Origin: Kribbella capetownensis
GTDB taxonomy: Bacteria; Actinomycetota; Actinomycetes; Propionibacteriales; Kribbellaceae
Assembly (NCBI RefSeq): GCF_004331485.1
Contig: NZ_SJKD01000005.1
Coordinates: 617,484 to 681,483 of the forward strand
Reading direction: 5' to 3'
Length of the DNA: 64,000 bases
Shown: piece after piece, positions 18,560 to 28,594 of the stretch
How positions within the stretch are numbered: position 1 is the first letter of the stretch
Layout: each line of letters starts with the position of its first letter
Made by a program: the position numbers and the translations under genes
Notes under the pieces: model-generated
The model's input: only the letters and a program-made list of their open reading frames with translations
Told to the model about the DNA's origin: nothing
Databases searched by the model: none

Positions 18560-19731
18560 ACGAGTTGCTCAGGGACACCCTCGCCGAGCACGCGGACAGC
18601 GCCGAACCGCCCGCGCTCGACCTGGACGGGATCGTCGCGGCGGGCGACCGCCGGATCAGCCGGCGCCGGGCCATCGCGGTCCTCGGCGGCGCGGTGGTCA
18701 CTCTGGCCGCCATTGCCGGCGGGGTCACAGTCGCCCGGTCGATCGACCGTCGCCCGGCCCCGGCCACGCCTGCACCCTTCGCCGAACGCCGCGCGACGTA
18801 CGCCATCGGCAGTCAGATCCACTACGGCAAGGACGTCATCTCCGTCGCGCCCTACCGGGTCAGCGCATTCGTCCAGACCGACGCGGGTTTCGTCTTCCTC
18901 GACGACGAGAACGACATCTACGTCGCCGGCACCGCCGGGGTACGCCGGATCGCGCCCGGCAGGGGCACCCGGCGGCTGACCGCCGACAGCCACGGCAGCT
19001 TGGTCGGCTGGGTCGAGGACTACACCGACCGCAGCGAATCGGTCGTGTACGACGTGGCCGCCGACCGCGAGCTCGTCCGTACCTCGATCGGCAACAAACG
19101 TGGCCCGCTGCTCGATGCCGTGATGGGACCACAGCTCGTCGCGATCGACGGCGACACGGCGTACTTCGGAACCCTGACGGGGATCTACCGCTGGGATCTG
19201 AAAGCCGGCACCGCCAAGCTGGTCGCCGACACGCTCCCCAACGGTGTGCGAGGCGTTTCGTCCGGGCAGTACCTGTACCAGCGTCCGTTGAGCCATGCGA
19301 CCAGCGGGACCAGCCTGGCCGTCGGTCCCGCACCGAGCGACTCCGGTGGTCGTACGTTCCCCGGCAGGCAGGGGTACCTCTCCCCCACCGCGGACTATCT
19401 GGTCGCCGGTCCGGCCGACAACCAGCGGGCCCAGCCGGCCGCCGCCGTACTCGCCCTCTACAAGGTGAAGACCGGCGCGAAGCTCCAGCTACGCCACCCC
19501 GATCACTCTCGCCTGATCTTCGGCCAGTGGCTGGACGACAGCACCTTCTCCGCCGTCGGTATCCGGGCCGGACGGAACGCTCCGGTCGACCTGCTCACGT
19601 GCTCGGCGATCAACCTGACATGTCAGGTGAGTGCTGCGGCCTTCTCGACCTTCACGTTCGATCCGACTCCACCCCGGGACCTACCGTTCGCAGTACCCCT
19701 GGGCGCACCTATCACCCAGTACTTCGGCTGA
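18556..19731 (+). CDS. Membrane-anchored protein, putative sigma-factor partner
   Basis: A 391-residue protein. The N-terminal 35 residues (MNELLRDTLAEHADSAE) are soluble, a basic patch (RRISRRRAI) leads into one transmembrane helix at about residues 42-60, and the remaining 330 residues should lie outside the cell, with repeated beta-rich blocks suggesting a beta-propeller. The short cytosolic part fits the place of an anti-sigma domain, but no zinc HxxxCxxC motif is visible. Translational coupling to the sigma factor supports a joint function. The link is by position. Confidence 0.7.
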   Translation: MNELLRDTLAEHADSAEPPALDLDGIVAAGDRRISRRRAIAVLGGAVVTLAAIAGGVTVARSIDRRPAPATPAPFAERRATYAIGSQIHYGKDVISVAPYRVSAFVQTDAGFVFLDDENDIYVAGTAGVRRIAPGRGTRRLTADSHGSLVGWVEDYTDRSESVVYDVAADRELVRTSIGNKRGPLLDAVMGPQLVAIDGDTAYFGTLTGIYRWDLKAGTAKLVADTLPNGVRGVSSGQYLYQRPLSHATSGTSLAVGPAPSDSGGRTFPGRQGYLSPTADYLVAGPADNQRAQPAAAVLALYKVKTGAKLQLRHPDHSRLIFGQWLDDSTFSAVGIRAGRNAPVDLLTCSAINLTCQVSAAAFSTFTFDPTPPRDLPFAVPLGAPITQYFG

Positions 19732-19795
19732 CGCTGGGGCCGCCCGTCCCGCCGACCAGTGACCTGCCAGAATCTCGGTCGACGAAGGGGGCAGG

Positions 19796-22198
19796 GTGGA
19801 GGACACGTTCGCGGCGCGGCTGCGGGATGCGCGCCGGGTCAGGGATCTGACGCAGGAGGGTCTGGCGGAGCTGGCGGGTCTCAGTGCGCAGGCCATCGGG
19901 CTGCTGGAACGTGGCGTCCGCCGGTTCCCGCATCCGACCACGATCGACAAGCTGGACAAGGCGCTGCAGCTCACCCCGGAGGAGCTCGCGGCGTTCAAGC
20001 GGCTCGCCGCACGCGGTGCTGTCAGCCCGACGGCCACCCAGGCCAAGCCCGCCGGTCCGGCGTGGGTAGTGGCTCGCCAGTTGCCGTCCGCGAACGCGGG
20101 GTTCGCCGGTCGTACCCATCAGGTCGACCAGCTGACCGATCTTCTCAGCGGCACGCCGGCGCAGCCTGGCTCGCCCATCGTCGCCACCATCCGCGGCATG
20201 GCAGGCGTGGGGAAGACCGCGCTGGCGATCCAGGCCGCCCACGCCAGCGCAGACCAGTACCCGGACGGCACCTTTCTGGTGAACCTGCGCGGCTTCGGCG
20301 CCGGTACGCCGGTCAGCCCGCTGCACGCGATCGGTCAGCTCCTGCGCGGAACCGGCGTACCGGCCGATGCTGTGCCGGGCAGTCTCGTCGAGGCCGTCGC
20401 GGCCCTTCGGAGCCGGCTGGCCGACCGCCGCGTGCTCCTGGTCCTCGACAACGCCCACGATGTCGGCCAGGTCGCAGAGCTGATCCCGGCCGCTAGCGGA
20501 TCCGCCGTACTCATCACCAGTCGCGCCACGCTGACGGCCCTGCCCGCGAGCCTGCACCTGCAGCTCGAACCGATGCCCGCGGACGAGTCGGTGCGGCTGC
20601 TCGAGACCATCGCCGGCGCCGACCAACTGGTCCCGGACGCGCCACGCGTCGCGGAGTTGTGCGGGCATCTCCCCCTCGCGCTCTCGGTCGCCGGCGCCTG
20701 GCTGGTCCGGCATCCGTCCGAGTCCGGCGCCGAGTTGGCGAGCCGGCTGGAAGACGAGTCTCGTCGGCTCGACCTGCTCGGCGTCGACGACCTCGACGTA
20801 CGGGCGAGCCTCTCGCTGTCGATCGAACAGCTGAACCGCAGCGCCGACCCGCTCGACCACAGCGCGGCCCAGGCCCTGACCTTGCTCAGTCTCAGCGACG
20901 CCGAAGACTTCACAGCCGAGACAGCAGCGGCCCTCATCGACACACAGCCGGCCGATGCCGACCGCCTGCTGGAGCGTCTGACCGATCTGCACCTGCTCGA
21001 GTCTCGGGCGCCGGGGCGCTATCTGTTCCACGACCTCGTGCGTGCCTTCGGCCGCGAACTGGCCGGCCGGCTGTCAGAGTCCGACCGTGCCGCGGCCCTC
21101 GACCGCAGCCTCGCGCTCTATCTCGCCGTGGCCTGGCGCGCGAACGAGATGGGCGATCCGAAGGCCGCGCGGATGGCCTGGCCGGACCGTCCATCGGCGC
21201 CCACGTTCCCGACGTTCGCCCACCTGGAACAGGCGCTGGCCTGGATCGACGACGAGCTGCGGAACTGCCTGGCCCTGGTCGACCAGGTCCGGACCCTCGG
21301 TGGCCGCGACGAACTCGCCGCCGGCCTGATCGTCGGCCTCTACAACTACTTCGCGATGCGCGGCAGCATGTCGGACTGGTTGCCGGCGATCGACCGGGTC
21401 ACGGCCGGCCGGATCGACCGCTGGACGCTGGCCCAGCTCCACGCCGATGCGGCGATCGCGTTGGCGGAGGTGGCGCGCTACGACGAGTCCGCGGAACGTT
21501 TCGGTCTGGCTCGAGAGGTGTTCGAGTCGATCGGCAATCTCCGCGGGGTGTCGCTTGCGACCAACAACAAGGCCCGGCTGCTGATCAGGATGCACCGGTA
21601 CCGCGAGGCGCTGCCGCTGGTCGAGCACGCACTGGCCGTCAACCAGCAACTGGGCAACGAACGCGGCCTGGCCGCCAGCCAGCTGACCTTGACGGAGGTG
21701 TACACCGAGCTCGGCGACTGGAGCGCGGCGGAGGCGGCCAGCACCGCGGCCGTCGAACTGTTCAGCGCGGCCGATGACGAGTCCGGCGCCGCCAACGCGC
21801 GGATCGACCGGGCCTGGGCCAGGGCCAAGTCAGGCAACCCGGAAGCCGCGGTGACCGACATCGTCCAGGCCATGGGCGTTCTGGACGTGCTCGGCTACCG
21901 CAAGAGCGTCAGCGACGGCCACTACGTCCTCGGCATGGTGTATGCCCAGCTGAAGGACTTCGACTCGGCGATCGAGCAGACCGAACACGCACTCGAGGTC
22001 GCGCTCGACGTGGGTGACCTCCGGCGCGAGGCACAGGCCCGTCTGGAGCTGGGGCGGGTGCTGAACGACATCGGTGAACCCGACGACGCCGTACCGAACC
22101 TGGAGTTCGCGCTCGCCTTCTACCGCGAGCACGACGCCGCACTCGTGCCGCCGACCGAGGACTTGCTGGAAGCGGCCCGGAAAGCAGCCGGCGCCTGA
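19796..22198 (+). CDS. XRE-type regulator with NB-ARC ATPase and TPR repeats
   Basis: An 800-residue protein starting at GTG after AGGGGGCAGG. Residues 1-70 are an XRE helix-turn-helix (LTQEGLAELAGLSAQAIGLLERG). The NB-ARC NTPase follows, with P-loop GMAGVGKTALAIQ at about residues 140-150 and Walker B RVLLVLDNAHD near 215. The C-terminal 350 residues are TPR-like helical repeats. It resembles AfsR-type multidomain regulators but with an XRE instead of a SARP DNA-binding domain. ATP state and TPR ligand would gate DNA binding. No clear target nearby. Confidence 0.88.
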   Translation: MEDTFAARLRDARRVRDLTQEGLAELAGLSAQAIGLLERGVRRFPHPTTIDKLDKALQLTPEELAAFKRLAARGAVSPTATQAKPAGPAWVVARQLPSANAGFAGRTHQVDQLTDLLSGTPAQPGSPIVATIRGMAGVGKTALAIQAAHASADQYPDGTFLVNLRGFGAGTPVSPLHAIGQLLRGTGVPADAVPGSLVEAVAALRSRLADRRVLLVLDNAHDVGQVAELIPAASGSAVLITSRATLTALPASLHLQLEPMPADESVRLLETIAGADQLVPDAPRVAELCGHLPLALSVAGAWLVRHPSESGAELASRLEDESRRLDLLGVDDLDVRASLSLSIEQLNRSADPLDHSAAQALTLLSLSDAEDFTAETAAALIDTQPADADRLLERLTDLHLLESRAPGRYLFHDLVRAFGRELAGRLSESDRAAALDRSLALYLAVAWRANEMGDPKAARMAWPDRPSAPTFPTFAHLEQALAWIDDELRNCLALVDQVRTLGGRDELAAGLIVGLYNYFAMRGSMSDWLPAIDRVTAGRIDRWTLAQLHADAAIALAEVARYDESAERFGLAREVFESIGNLRGVSLATNNKARLLIRMHRYREALPLVEHALAVNQQLGNERGLAASQLTLTEVYTELGDWSAAEAASTAAVELFSAADDESGAANARIDRAWARAKSGNPEAAVTDIVQAMGVLDVLGYRKSVSDGHYVLGMVYAQLKDFDSAIEQTEHALEVALDVGDLRREAQARLELGRVLNDIGEPDDAVPNLEFALAFYREHDAALVPPTEDLLEAARKAAGA

Positions 22199-22218
22199 CG
22201 ATGACCCCGTCAGGCGCC
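22190..22218. terminator. Perfect 11-bp hairpin between convergent genes
   Basis: GGCGCCTGACG (22190-22200) pairs perfectly with CGTCAGGCGCC (22208-22218) around a 7-nt loop. It overlaps the stop codon of the NB-ARC regulator and ends 7 bp before the stop of the converging ABC gene, so it is well placed as a bidirectional terminator. Confidence 0.75.
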
Positions 22219-22224
22219 GAGCGA

Positions 22225-23312
<1,088 letters not shown>

Positions 23313-23316
<4 letters not shown>

Positions 23317-24407
23317 AGCTTCGGCTTGATGTCGGTCTCCCACGCCTGCCGGCGGTTCTTCGGGGAGAGATGGCAGGCAACCATGTGGCCGTCGCCGACG
23401 TCGAGCAACTCGGGCCGGTCGGTCTCACTGGCGCCGCCGTTCAGGTGGGCGTAGTTGCAGCGCGGGTTGAACGCGCAGCCCTTCGGCACGTTGATCAGGC
23501 TGGGCGGCGTGCCCTTGATCGGGATCAGCCGCTCACTGCGCTCCCGGTCGATCCGCGGCATCGAGCCGAGCAGACCCCAGGTGTAGGGGTGCTGCGGCCG
23601 GTCGAAGATGTCCTCCGCGGTGCTGTACTCGACCGCGCGGCCGGCGTACATCACCTGGATGTCGTCGGCCAGTTCGGCGACCACACCGAGGTCGTGGGTG
23701 ATGATGATGACCGCGGAGTTGAACTCGCGCTGCAGGTCCCGGATCAGGTCCAGGATCTGTGCCTGGACGGTGACGTCGAGGGCCGTGGTCGGCTCGTCCG
23801 CGATCAGCAGGTCGGGGTCGCAGGACAAGGCCATCGCGATCATCGCGCGCTGCCGCATGCCACCGGAGAACTGGTGCGGATAGGCATCCACCCGCCGATC
23901 CGGCTGCGGGATCCCGACCCGGTCGAGCATCTCGATCGCGTGCTTGCGCGCGACCGACTTGCTCACCTCGTTGTGCACCTGGTAGGCCTCGACGATCTGC
24001 TGCCCGACGGTGTAGAAGGGGTGCATCGCCGACAGCGGGTCCTGGAAGATCATCGCCATCCGCTTGCCGCGCAGCAGCCGGACCTCCTCGCGGCTCGACG
24101 AGACCAGGTCCTGGCCGTCGAGGAAGATCTCGCCGCTGATCTTGGCCACACCCGGCGGATGCAGGCCCATGATCGACAGGCTCGTCACGCTCTTGCCGGA
24201 GCCGGACTCCCCCACGATGCCGAGGGTCTTGCCGCGCTCGAGCTTGAACGAGACCCCGTCGACCGACTTCACCAGACCGTCGTCGGTCGGGAAGTGCACC
24301 TTGAGGTCACGGACGTCGAGGAACGCCTCGCCGCGGGGAATCCGCTGGACGGTGTCCCGCGGCGCACCCTGGTCCTGGGGTTCGGTCAGGTCTTGGGGCT
24401 CGGTCAC
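23313..24407 (-). CDS. Oligopeptide-type ABC importer ATPase (DppD/OppD class)
   Basis: A 364-residue nucleotide-binding subunit with Walker A GESGSGKS, signature FSGGMRQRAMIAMAL, Walker B LLIADEPTTALD and the C-terminal CAFNPRCNYAH block of peptide transporters. GTG 24407 overlaps the permease stop by 4 bp (GTGA), so it is translated with it. A longer frame to 25139 lies inside the permease gene and is not coding. N-terminal residues before about 20 are a Gln-rich leader (TEPQDLTEPQDQG) absent from most homologues. Confidence 0.92.
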
Positions 24408-25417
24408 GAGATCCGCACTCTCGGGTCGACGACGGCGTACAGGAGATCGACGATCAGGTTCGCCAGCACGATGAAGAAGGCGGCGACGAGCGTCACGCCG
24501 AGCACCTTGGGCAGGTCGTTCGCCCGCAGCGCGATCACGGCGTACTGACCGATCCCGGGCAGCGAGAACGTCGTCTCGGTGAGGATGGCGCCACCCATCA
24601 GCAGCCCTAGGTCGAGACCGAAGATGGTCAGGATCGGGGTCAGCGTCGAGCGCAGGCCGTGTCTCATCACCACCGTGCGTTCGGTCAGGCCCTTGGCCCG
24701 GGCGGTGCGGACATAGTCCTCGTTCATCGTCTCGAGCATGCCGGCCCGGGTGAGACGTGCGTACGCCGCGGCGTAGAGGAAGGCGAGCGTGATCCAGGGC
24801 AGGAGCAGGTCGTACGCCCACCAGATCGGATTGGTTTCGTCGAGCGGATTGGTGCCGCCCTGCGCGGTCCAGCCGAGGCCGTAACTGAAGATCGACAACG
24901 CCAGCAGACCGGTGAAGAAGATCGGCAGCGAGACACCCGCCAGCGCCACCGACATGAGTGATCGGTCCAGGACGGACCCGCGTCTGAGCGCCGAGATCAC
25001 GCCGGTACCGACACCGGTGACCAGCCAGATGAACGCGGCACCGCCTGCCAGCGAAGCGGTCACCGGTATTCGGGCGACCAGGTCCGGCCAGACCGGTTGC
25101 TGGGTGAGGAACGAGTAGCCGAAGCACGGCGCCGGGCAACGCTCGATCCCCGCGCCGTAGTTGTAGTCCGATCCGACGACCAGGCCCTTCACGAAGCGCC
25201 CGTACTGCACGTAGAGAGGATCGGTGAAGCCGAGCCGCACCGCCGTGTCGTGGATCTGCGCCTCACCCGCGCTCTTGCCGACGTAGCGCGAGGCCAGGTC
25301 GTCGGCGGTCGCACCGCCGAGCTTGGGTACCAGGAAGAAGATCCCGAATGTGACGGCCGTGACGATGAAGAGCAGGATGATTGCTCCGATCACCCGGCGG
25401 ACCAGATATGCGAACAC
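24404..25417 (-). CDS. ABC importer permease (DppB/OppB class)
   Basis: A 337-residue inner-membrane permease with the class-typical first helix (MFAYLVRRVIGAIILLFIVT), a large extracytoplasmic loop and six helices. The ATPase-contact EAA loop is YVRTARAKGLTERTVVMRHG. It follows the binding-protein gene after 102 bp holding a perfect 14-bp hairpin and is coupled to the downstream ATPase gene. Its partner permease (DppC class) is, unusually, encoded upstream of the binding protein. Confidence 0.92.
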   Translation of the reverse strand: MFAYLVRRVIGAIILLFIVTAVTFGIFFLVPKLGGATADDLASRYVGKSAGEAQIHDTAVRLGFTDPLYVQYGRFVKGLVVGSDYNYGAGIERCPAPCFGYSFLTQQPVWPDLVARIPVTASLAGGAAFIWLVTGVGTGVISALRRGSVLDRSLMSVALAGVSLPIFFTGLLALSIFSYGLGWTAQGGTNPLDETNPIWWAYDLLLPWITLAFLYAAAYARLTRAGMLETMNEDYVRTARAKGLTERTVVMRHGLRSTLTPILTIFGLDLGLLMGGAILTETTFSLPGIGQYAVIALRANDLPKVLGVTLVAAFFIVLANLIVDLLYAVVDPRVRIS

Positions 25418-25430
25418 CGTACGCGGCGTG

Positions 25431-25462
25431 GTGGCCGGTGATCATCGCTGATCACCGGCCAC
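25431..25462 (-). terminator. Intercistronic hairpin between binding protein and permease genes
   Basis: GTGGCCGGTGATCA (25431-25444) pairs perfectly over 14 bp with TGATCACCGGCCAC (25449-25462), with a 4-nt loop TCGC. It lies after the binding-protein gene and 14 bp before the permease start. Such hairpins after binding-protein genes commonly act as partial terminators or 3' stabilisers that keep binding protein in excess over membrane subunits. Confidence 0.7.
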
Positions 25463-25519
25463 CGTCAGCCTTCACCTACCTCTGCTGGCGAAATGATGGT
25501 TGGTCAGGGCAACCGACGA

Positions 25520-27292
25520 CTACTTGAGACCGATCGCGGCGTAGTCGTACATGTTCTGACCGTCGTTGGAGAAGACGTTGGCCAGGGTGTCCGGGCGGTA
25601 CAGCAGGCCCTTGGCCCAGATGCCCGGCAGCGCCGCCGCCTGCTCCATGACCTTCTTGTCGACGTCGACCCAGATCTGGTTGCGCGCCGCCTCGTCGGTG
25701 GTGGACAGCGCCTTGTCGATCAGCTGGTCGACCTCGGGGATCTTGATACCGAGGTTGGAGTTACCACCGGTCGGCTTGATCACCCGGCTGTCGACGATCT
25801 GGCTCAGGAAGCCGAAGCCGTCGCTCCAGTCCGCACCCCAGCTGTAGACGATCAGGCCGAGCTTGTTGTTCTTCGCGAAGTCCGGCTTGCCGGCGTACAG
25901 CTTGGTGTAGTCACCGGTCGGGTACGGCTTGGTGCTCAGGTTGATGCCGGCCCGCTTCAGCGACTGCTGCAGCGTCTCGGCGACAGCCTTCTCCTTCGGC
26001 CGGTCGGAGCGGTAGGTGATGTTGGTGGCGAAGCCGTTCGGCTGACCGCACTGCTTCAGCTCGTCCTTGGCCTTGTCGACGTTGCCGTTCTTGTCGGTCT
26101 CGAAGCCGTAGTCGTCGAACTTCTGCGCACCGGTGACCAGCGGCGGCATCAGGTTCGTCGCGATGTCACCACCGATCGGACCACCGTAGGCACGCTGGTA
26201 GCCCTCGTGGTCGGCGGCGTACAGGACCGCCTTGCGGCAGTGCACGTTGTCCAGCGGCGCGACGTCGCTGTTCAGCACGGTGAAGTTGAGTCGCGGCGCC
26301 GGCACGTTGTCCGTGTGCGCCTTCAGCTTCGGGTCGGCCAGCACCTTCGCCTGGGTCTCGGCCTGCACGCCGGTACCGGCGATGTCGACGTCGAGGTCAC
26401 CGGCGATCAGCCGGTTGTCGATGTCGGTGCCGTTCACGTTGAACGCGACGGTGATCTTGTCCGGCAGCGCCTTGCGGCCCGAGTCCGGGTCGGTCGAGGC
26501 GTCGTACTTGTCGTTGCGGATCAGGGCCATGCCCTTGTTCGCGTCGTAGCTCTCGAACTTGTACGGGCCGGTCGCGATCGGGTGTTCCTTGTACTTCGCA
26601 CCGGTGTCCTTGGCCTGCGGTACCGGGGCCGTCGACGGCAGCTGGGCGAAGTAGTCGAAGCTGGCGAACGGCTTCTTCAGGTGGAACACGATGGTCTGGT
26701 CGTCCGGCGTCTCGATCGCCTTGGCCACACCTGCGAGCGACTTGTCCTTGTAGACGCTGTAGCCCGCGGGGACGTCGAGCAGGAAGTCGTTGAAGTACGT
26801 CGGCCCGCTCGGCAGCGTCGCCTTGTCCAGCGACCGCGCGACCGCGTACTTGACGTCCTTCGAGGTGACCTCGGTGCCGTCCTCGAACTTCACGCCCTTG
26901 CGGATCTTGTAGGTCCAGGTCTTGGCGCCGTCGCTCGGCACACCGGGAGCCTCGGCCAGGTCCGGGACCGGCTTCGCGCCCTCGGCGCCCGGAACCGCCT
27001 TGAACGTCATCAGCGGACGGACGTAGTTGCGGACCAGGTTCCAGGACAGGCCGTAGTAGGTGTCACCGGGGTCCGTGGAGTCCCACAGCTCGGTGATGGC
27101 CATGCGAAGGGTGCCACCCTTCTTGTCGCTCGGGCTGAACACCTTGTTGACAGCGGCGTTGGCCTCCGCGGTAGCGGCACCTTCGCTGCTCGTCCCTCCT
27201 CCGGGCGTCGCCTTGGGTCCCCCACAAGCCACCAGGCTCAAGGCGACGGCCGCACTGACGGCGGTTGCCGTCCTGATGCGATTCCATCTCAT
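25520..27292 (-). CDS. ABC importer substrate-binding lipoprotein (family 5)
   Basis: A 590-residue extracytoplasmic solute-binding protein of the peptide/nickel class. The signal MRWNRIRTATAVSAAVALS ends in a lipobox (LVACGG), so it should be lipid-anchored outside the membrane. The family block YKIRKGVKFEDGTEVTSKDV lies near residue 125. I prefer ATG 27292; a GTG at 27304 is also in frame. The gene sits between the two permease genes in one transcript. Ligand is unknown; peptides are likely from the family. Confidence 0.9.
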   Translation of the reverse strand: MRWNRIRTATAVSAAVALSLVACGGPKATPGGGTSSEGAATAEANAAVNKVFSPSDKKGGTLRMAITELWDSTDPGDTYYGLSWNLVRNYVRPLMTFKAVPGAEGAKPVPDLAEAPGVPSDGAKTWTYKIRKGVKFEDGTEVTSKDVKYAVARSLDKATLPSGPTYFNDFLLDVPAGYSVYKDKSLAGVAKAIETPDDQTIVFHLKKPFASFDYFAQLPSTAPVPQAKDTGAKYKEHPIATGPYKFESYDANKGMALIRNDKYDASTDPDSGRKALPDKITVAFNVNGTDIDNRLIAGDLDVDIAGTGVQAETQAKVLADPKLKAHTDNVPAPRLNFTVLNSDVAPLDNVHCRKAVLYAADHEGYQRAYGGPIGGDIATNLMPPLVTGAQKFDDYGFETDKNGNVDKAKDELKQCGQPNGFATNITYRSDRPKEKAVAETLQQSLKRAGINLSTKPYPTGDYTKLYAGKPDFAKNNKLGLIVYSWGADWSDGFGFLSQIVDSRVIKPTGGNSNLGIKIPEVDQLIDKALSTTDEAARNQIWVDVDKKVMEQAAALPGIWAKGLLYRPDTLANVFSNDGQNMYDYAAIGLK

Positions 27293-27358
27293 CTCTTGTT
27301 GCACCCCTTTTTTCGTGAGAGCTGTGACATCCGTGGGCTCCCTGGTTGGAGAGAAGTC

Positions 27359-28351
27359 CTATCGCGAGCGCGGGTCCAGCGCGTCGCGCAATCCGTCGCC
27401 GAACAGGTTGAAGGCCAGCACCGTCAGGAAGATCGCCAGACCGGGCGGGACCATGTACATCGGGTCGACCTGGTACCAGTTCGCGGCGATCGACAGCATG
27501 TCGCCCCAGCTGGCTGTCGGCGGGCGGATGCCGACACCCAGATACGACAGGCCGGCCTCGAAGAGCACGTTCGTCGGGATCAGCAGCGTCGCGTACACCA
27601 GGATCGGGGCGATCAGGTTCGGCAGCAGCTCGGTGAACAGGATGTACGGACGCCGGGCGCCGAGGCTCCGGGCGGCGTCGACGAACTCCCGCTCCCGCAG
27701 CGACAGTGTCTGCCCGCGGATGATCCGGCCGATGTAGGGCCAACTGAAGAAGCCGATGATGAAGATGACGAGGGCCACCCGCAGCGCGTCGCCCTGGATG
27801 CCGAGCAGCTTGTCCGGGAGGGCACCGACCAGCGCGAGCGCGAACAGCAACAGCGGGAAGGCGAGGAAGATGTCCATCACCCGGCTGATGAGCGTGTCCA
27901 CCCAGCCGCCGAAGTACCCCGCGACGACGCCCATCACGGTGCCGATCACCACCGACACCAGGGTTGCCAGGAACGCGATCAGCAGTGAGATCCGGGCGCC
28001 GTAGACGATCCGTGCGAAGATGTCGCGGCCGTTGACCGGCTCGATCCCGAGCGGGTGGTCCGCGCTGATCCCGCCCCACTTGCCGATCGGAGTCTGCAGT
28101 GACGGGTCGACCAGGTCCTGGTGGAAGTCGTTCGGCGTGACGCCGAGGAGCTTGCACAAGAGCGGGGCGAGGATCGCGACCACGACCAGGAAGGCCACGA
28201 AGGCGCCACCGGCGAGCGCGACCTTGTCGCGCTTCAGTCGCATCCAGGAGATCTGCCACAGCGAGCGACCCTCGATCTTGCCGGCGCCCTTGAGGATGGC
28301 CTCAGGCTGCGCTGCCGATGCTCCCGGCTCGACCTCGAGTGGCGTGCTCAC
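27359..28351 (-). CDS. ABC importer permease (DppC/OppC class)
   Basis: A 330-residue permease with an N-terminal cytosolic segment and a first helix (ALAGGAFVAFLVVVAILAPL), then five more helices. The ATPase-contact loop is EFVDAARSLGARRPYILF. GTG 28351 was chosen because AGGGGAA lies upstream and the protein then matches usual length; the frame to 28444 adds a Cys/Arg-rich stretch. First gene of the operon permease C, binding protein, permease B, ATPase D, ATPase F. Confidence 0.9.
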   Translation of the reverse strand: MSTPLEVEPGASAAQPEAILKGAGKIEGRSLWQISWMRLKRDKVALAGGAFVAFLVVVAILAPLLCKLLGVTPNDFHQDLVDPSLQTPIGKWGGISADHPLGIEPVNGRDIFARIVYGARISLLIAFLATLVSVVIGTVMGVVAGYFGGWVDTLISRVMDIFLAFPLLLFALALVGALPDKLLGIQGDALRVALVIFIIGFFSWPYIGRIIRGQTLSLREREFVDAARSLGARRPYILFTELLPNLIAPILVYATLLIPTNVLFEAGLSYLGVGIRPPTASWGDMLSIAANWYQVDPMYMVPPGLAIFLTVLAFNLFGDGLRDALDPRSR

Positions 28352-28594
28352 GCGATGGGTTCCCCTGCCTGCATGTTCGATGGGACCGGGACGAATCCGG
28401 TATGGCTGCCGCCTTAACCTGCCGCCATTACAGGCTGGAGTCAAACGCGGAAAGTGCTGCGTTGCCCGATCGTGACCGTCAGGAAATCGTCCCGTATCGT
28501 GGACATTCCGCAGTAAACCACGGCGCCGTACCCACGGTCGCCGGAGCCTCGCGAACCGTTACTGTCATGGCATCTTTGTGTCACGCGGCGGTGA

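Noticed and set aside
25493..27988. Long plus-strand frame of 831 codons
   Set aside because: It mirrors the binding protein and permease genes and is made of Val/Arg/Asp-rich sequence without any domain.
28352..28594. Possible gene or RNA in the 243-bp gap before permease C
   Set aside because: No convincing frame, hairpin or known riboswitch pattern; it probably holds only the operon promoter.
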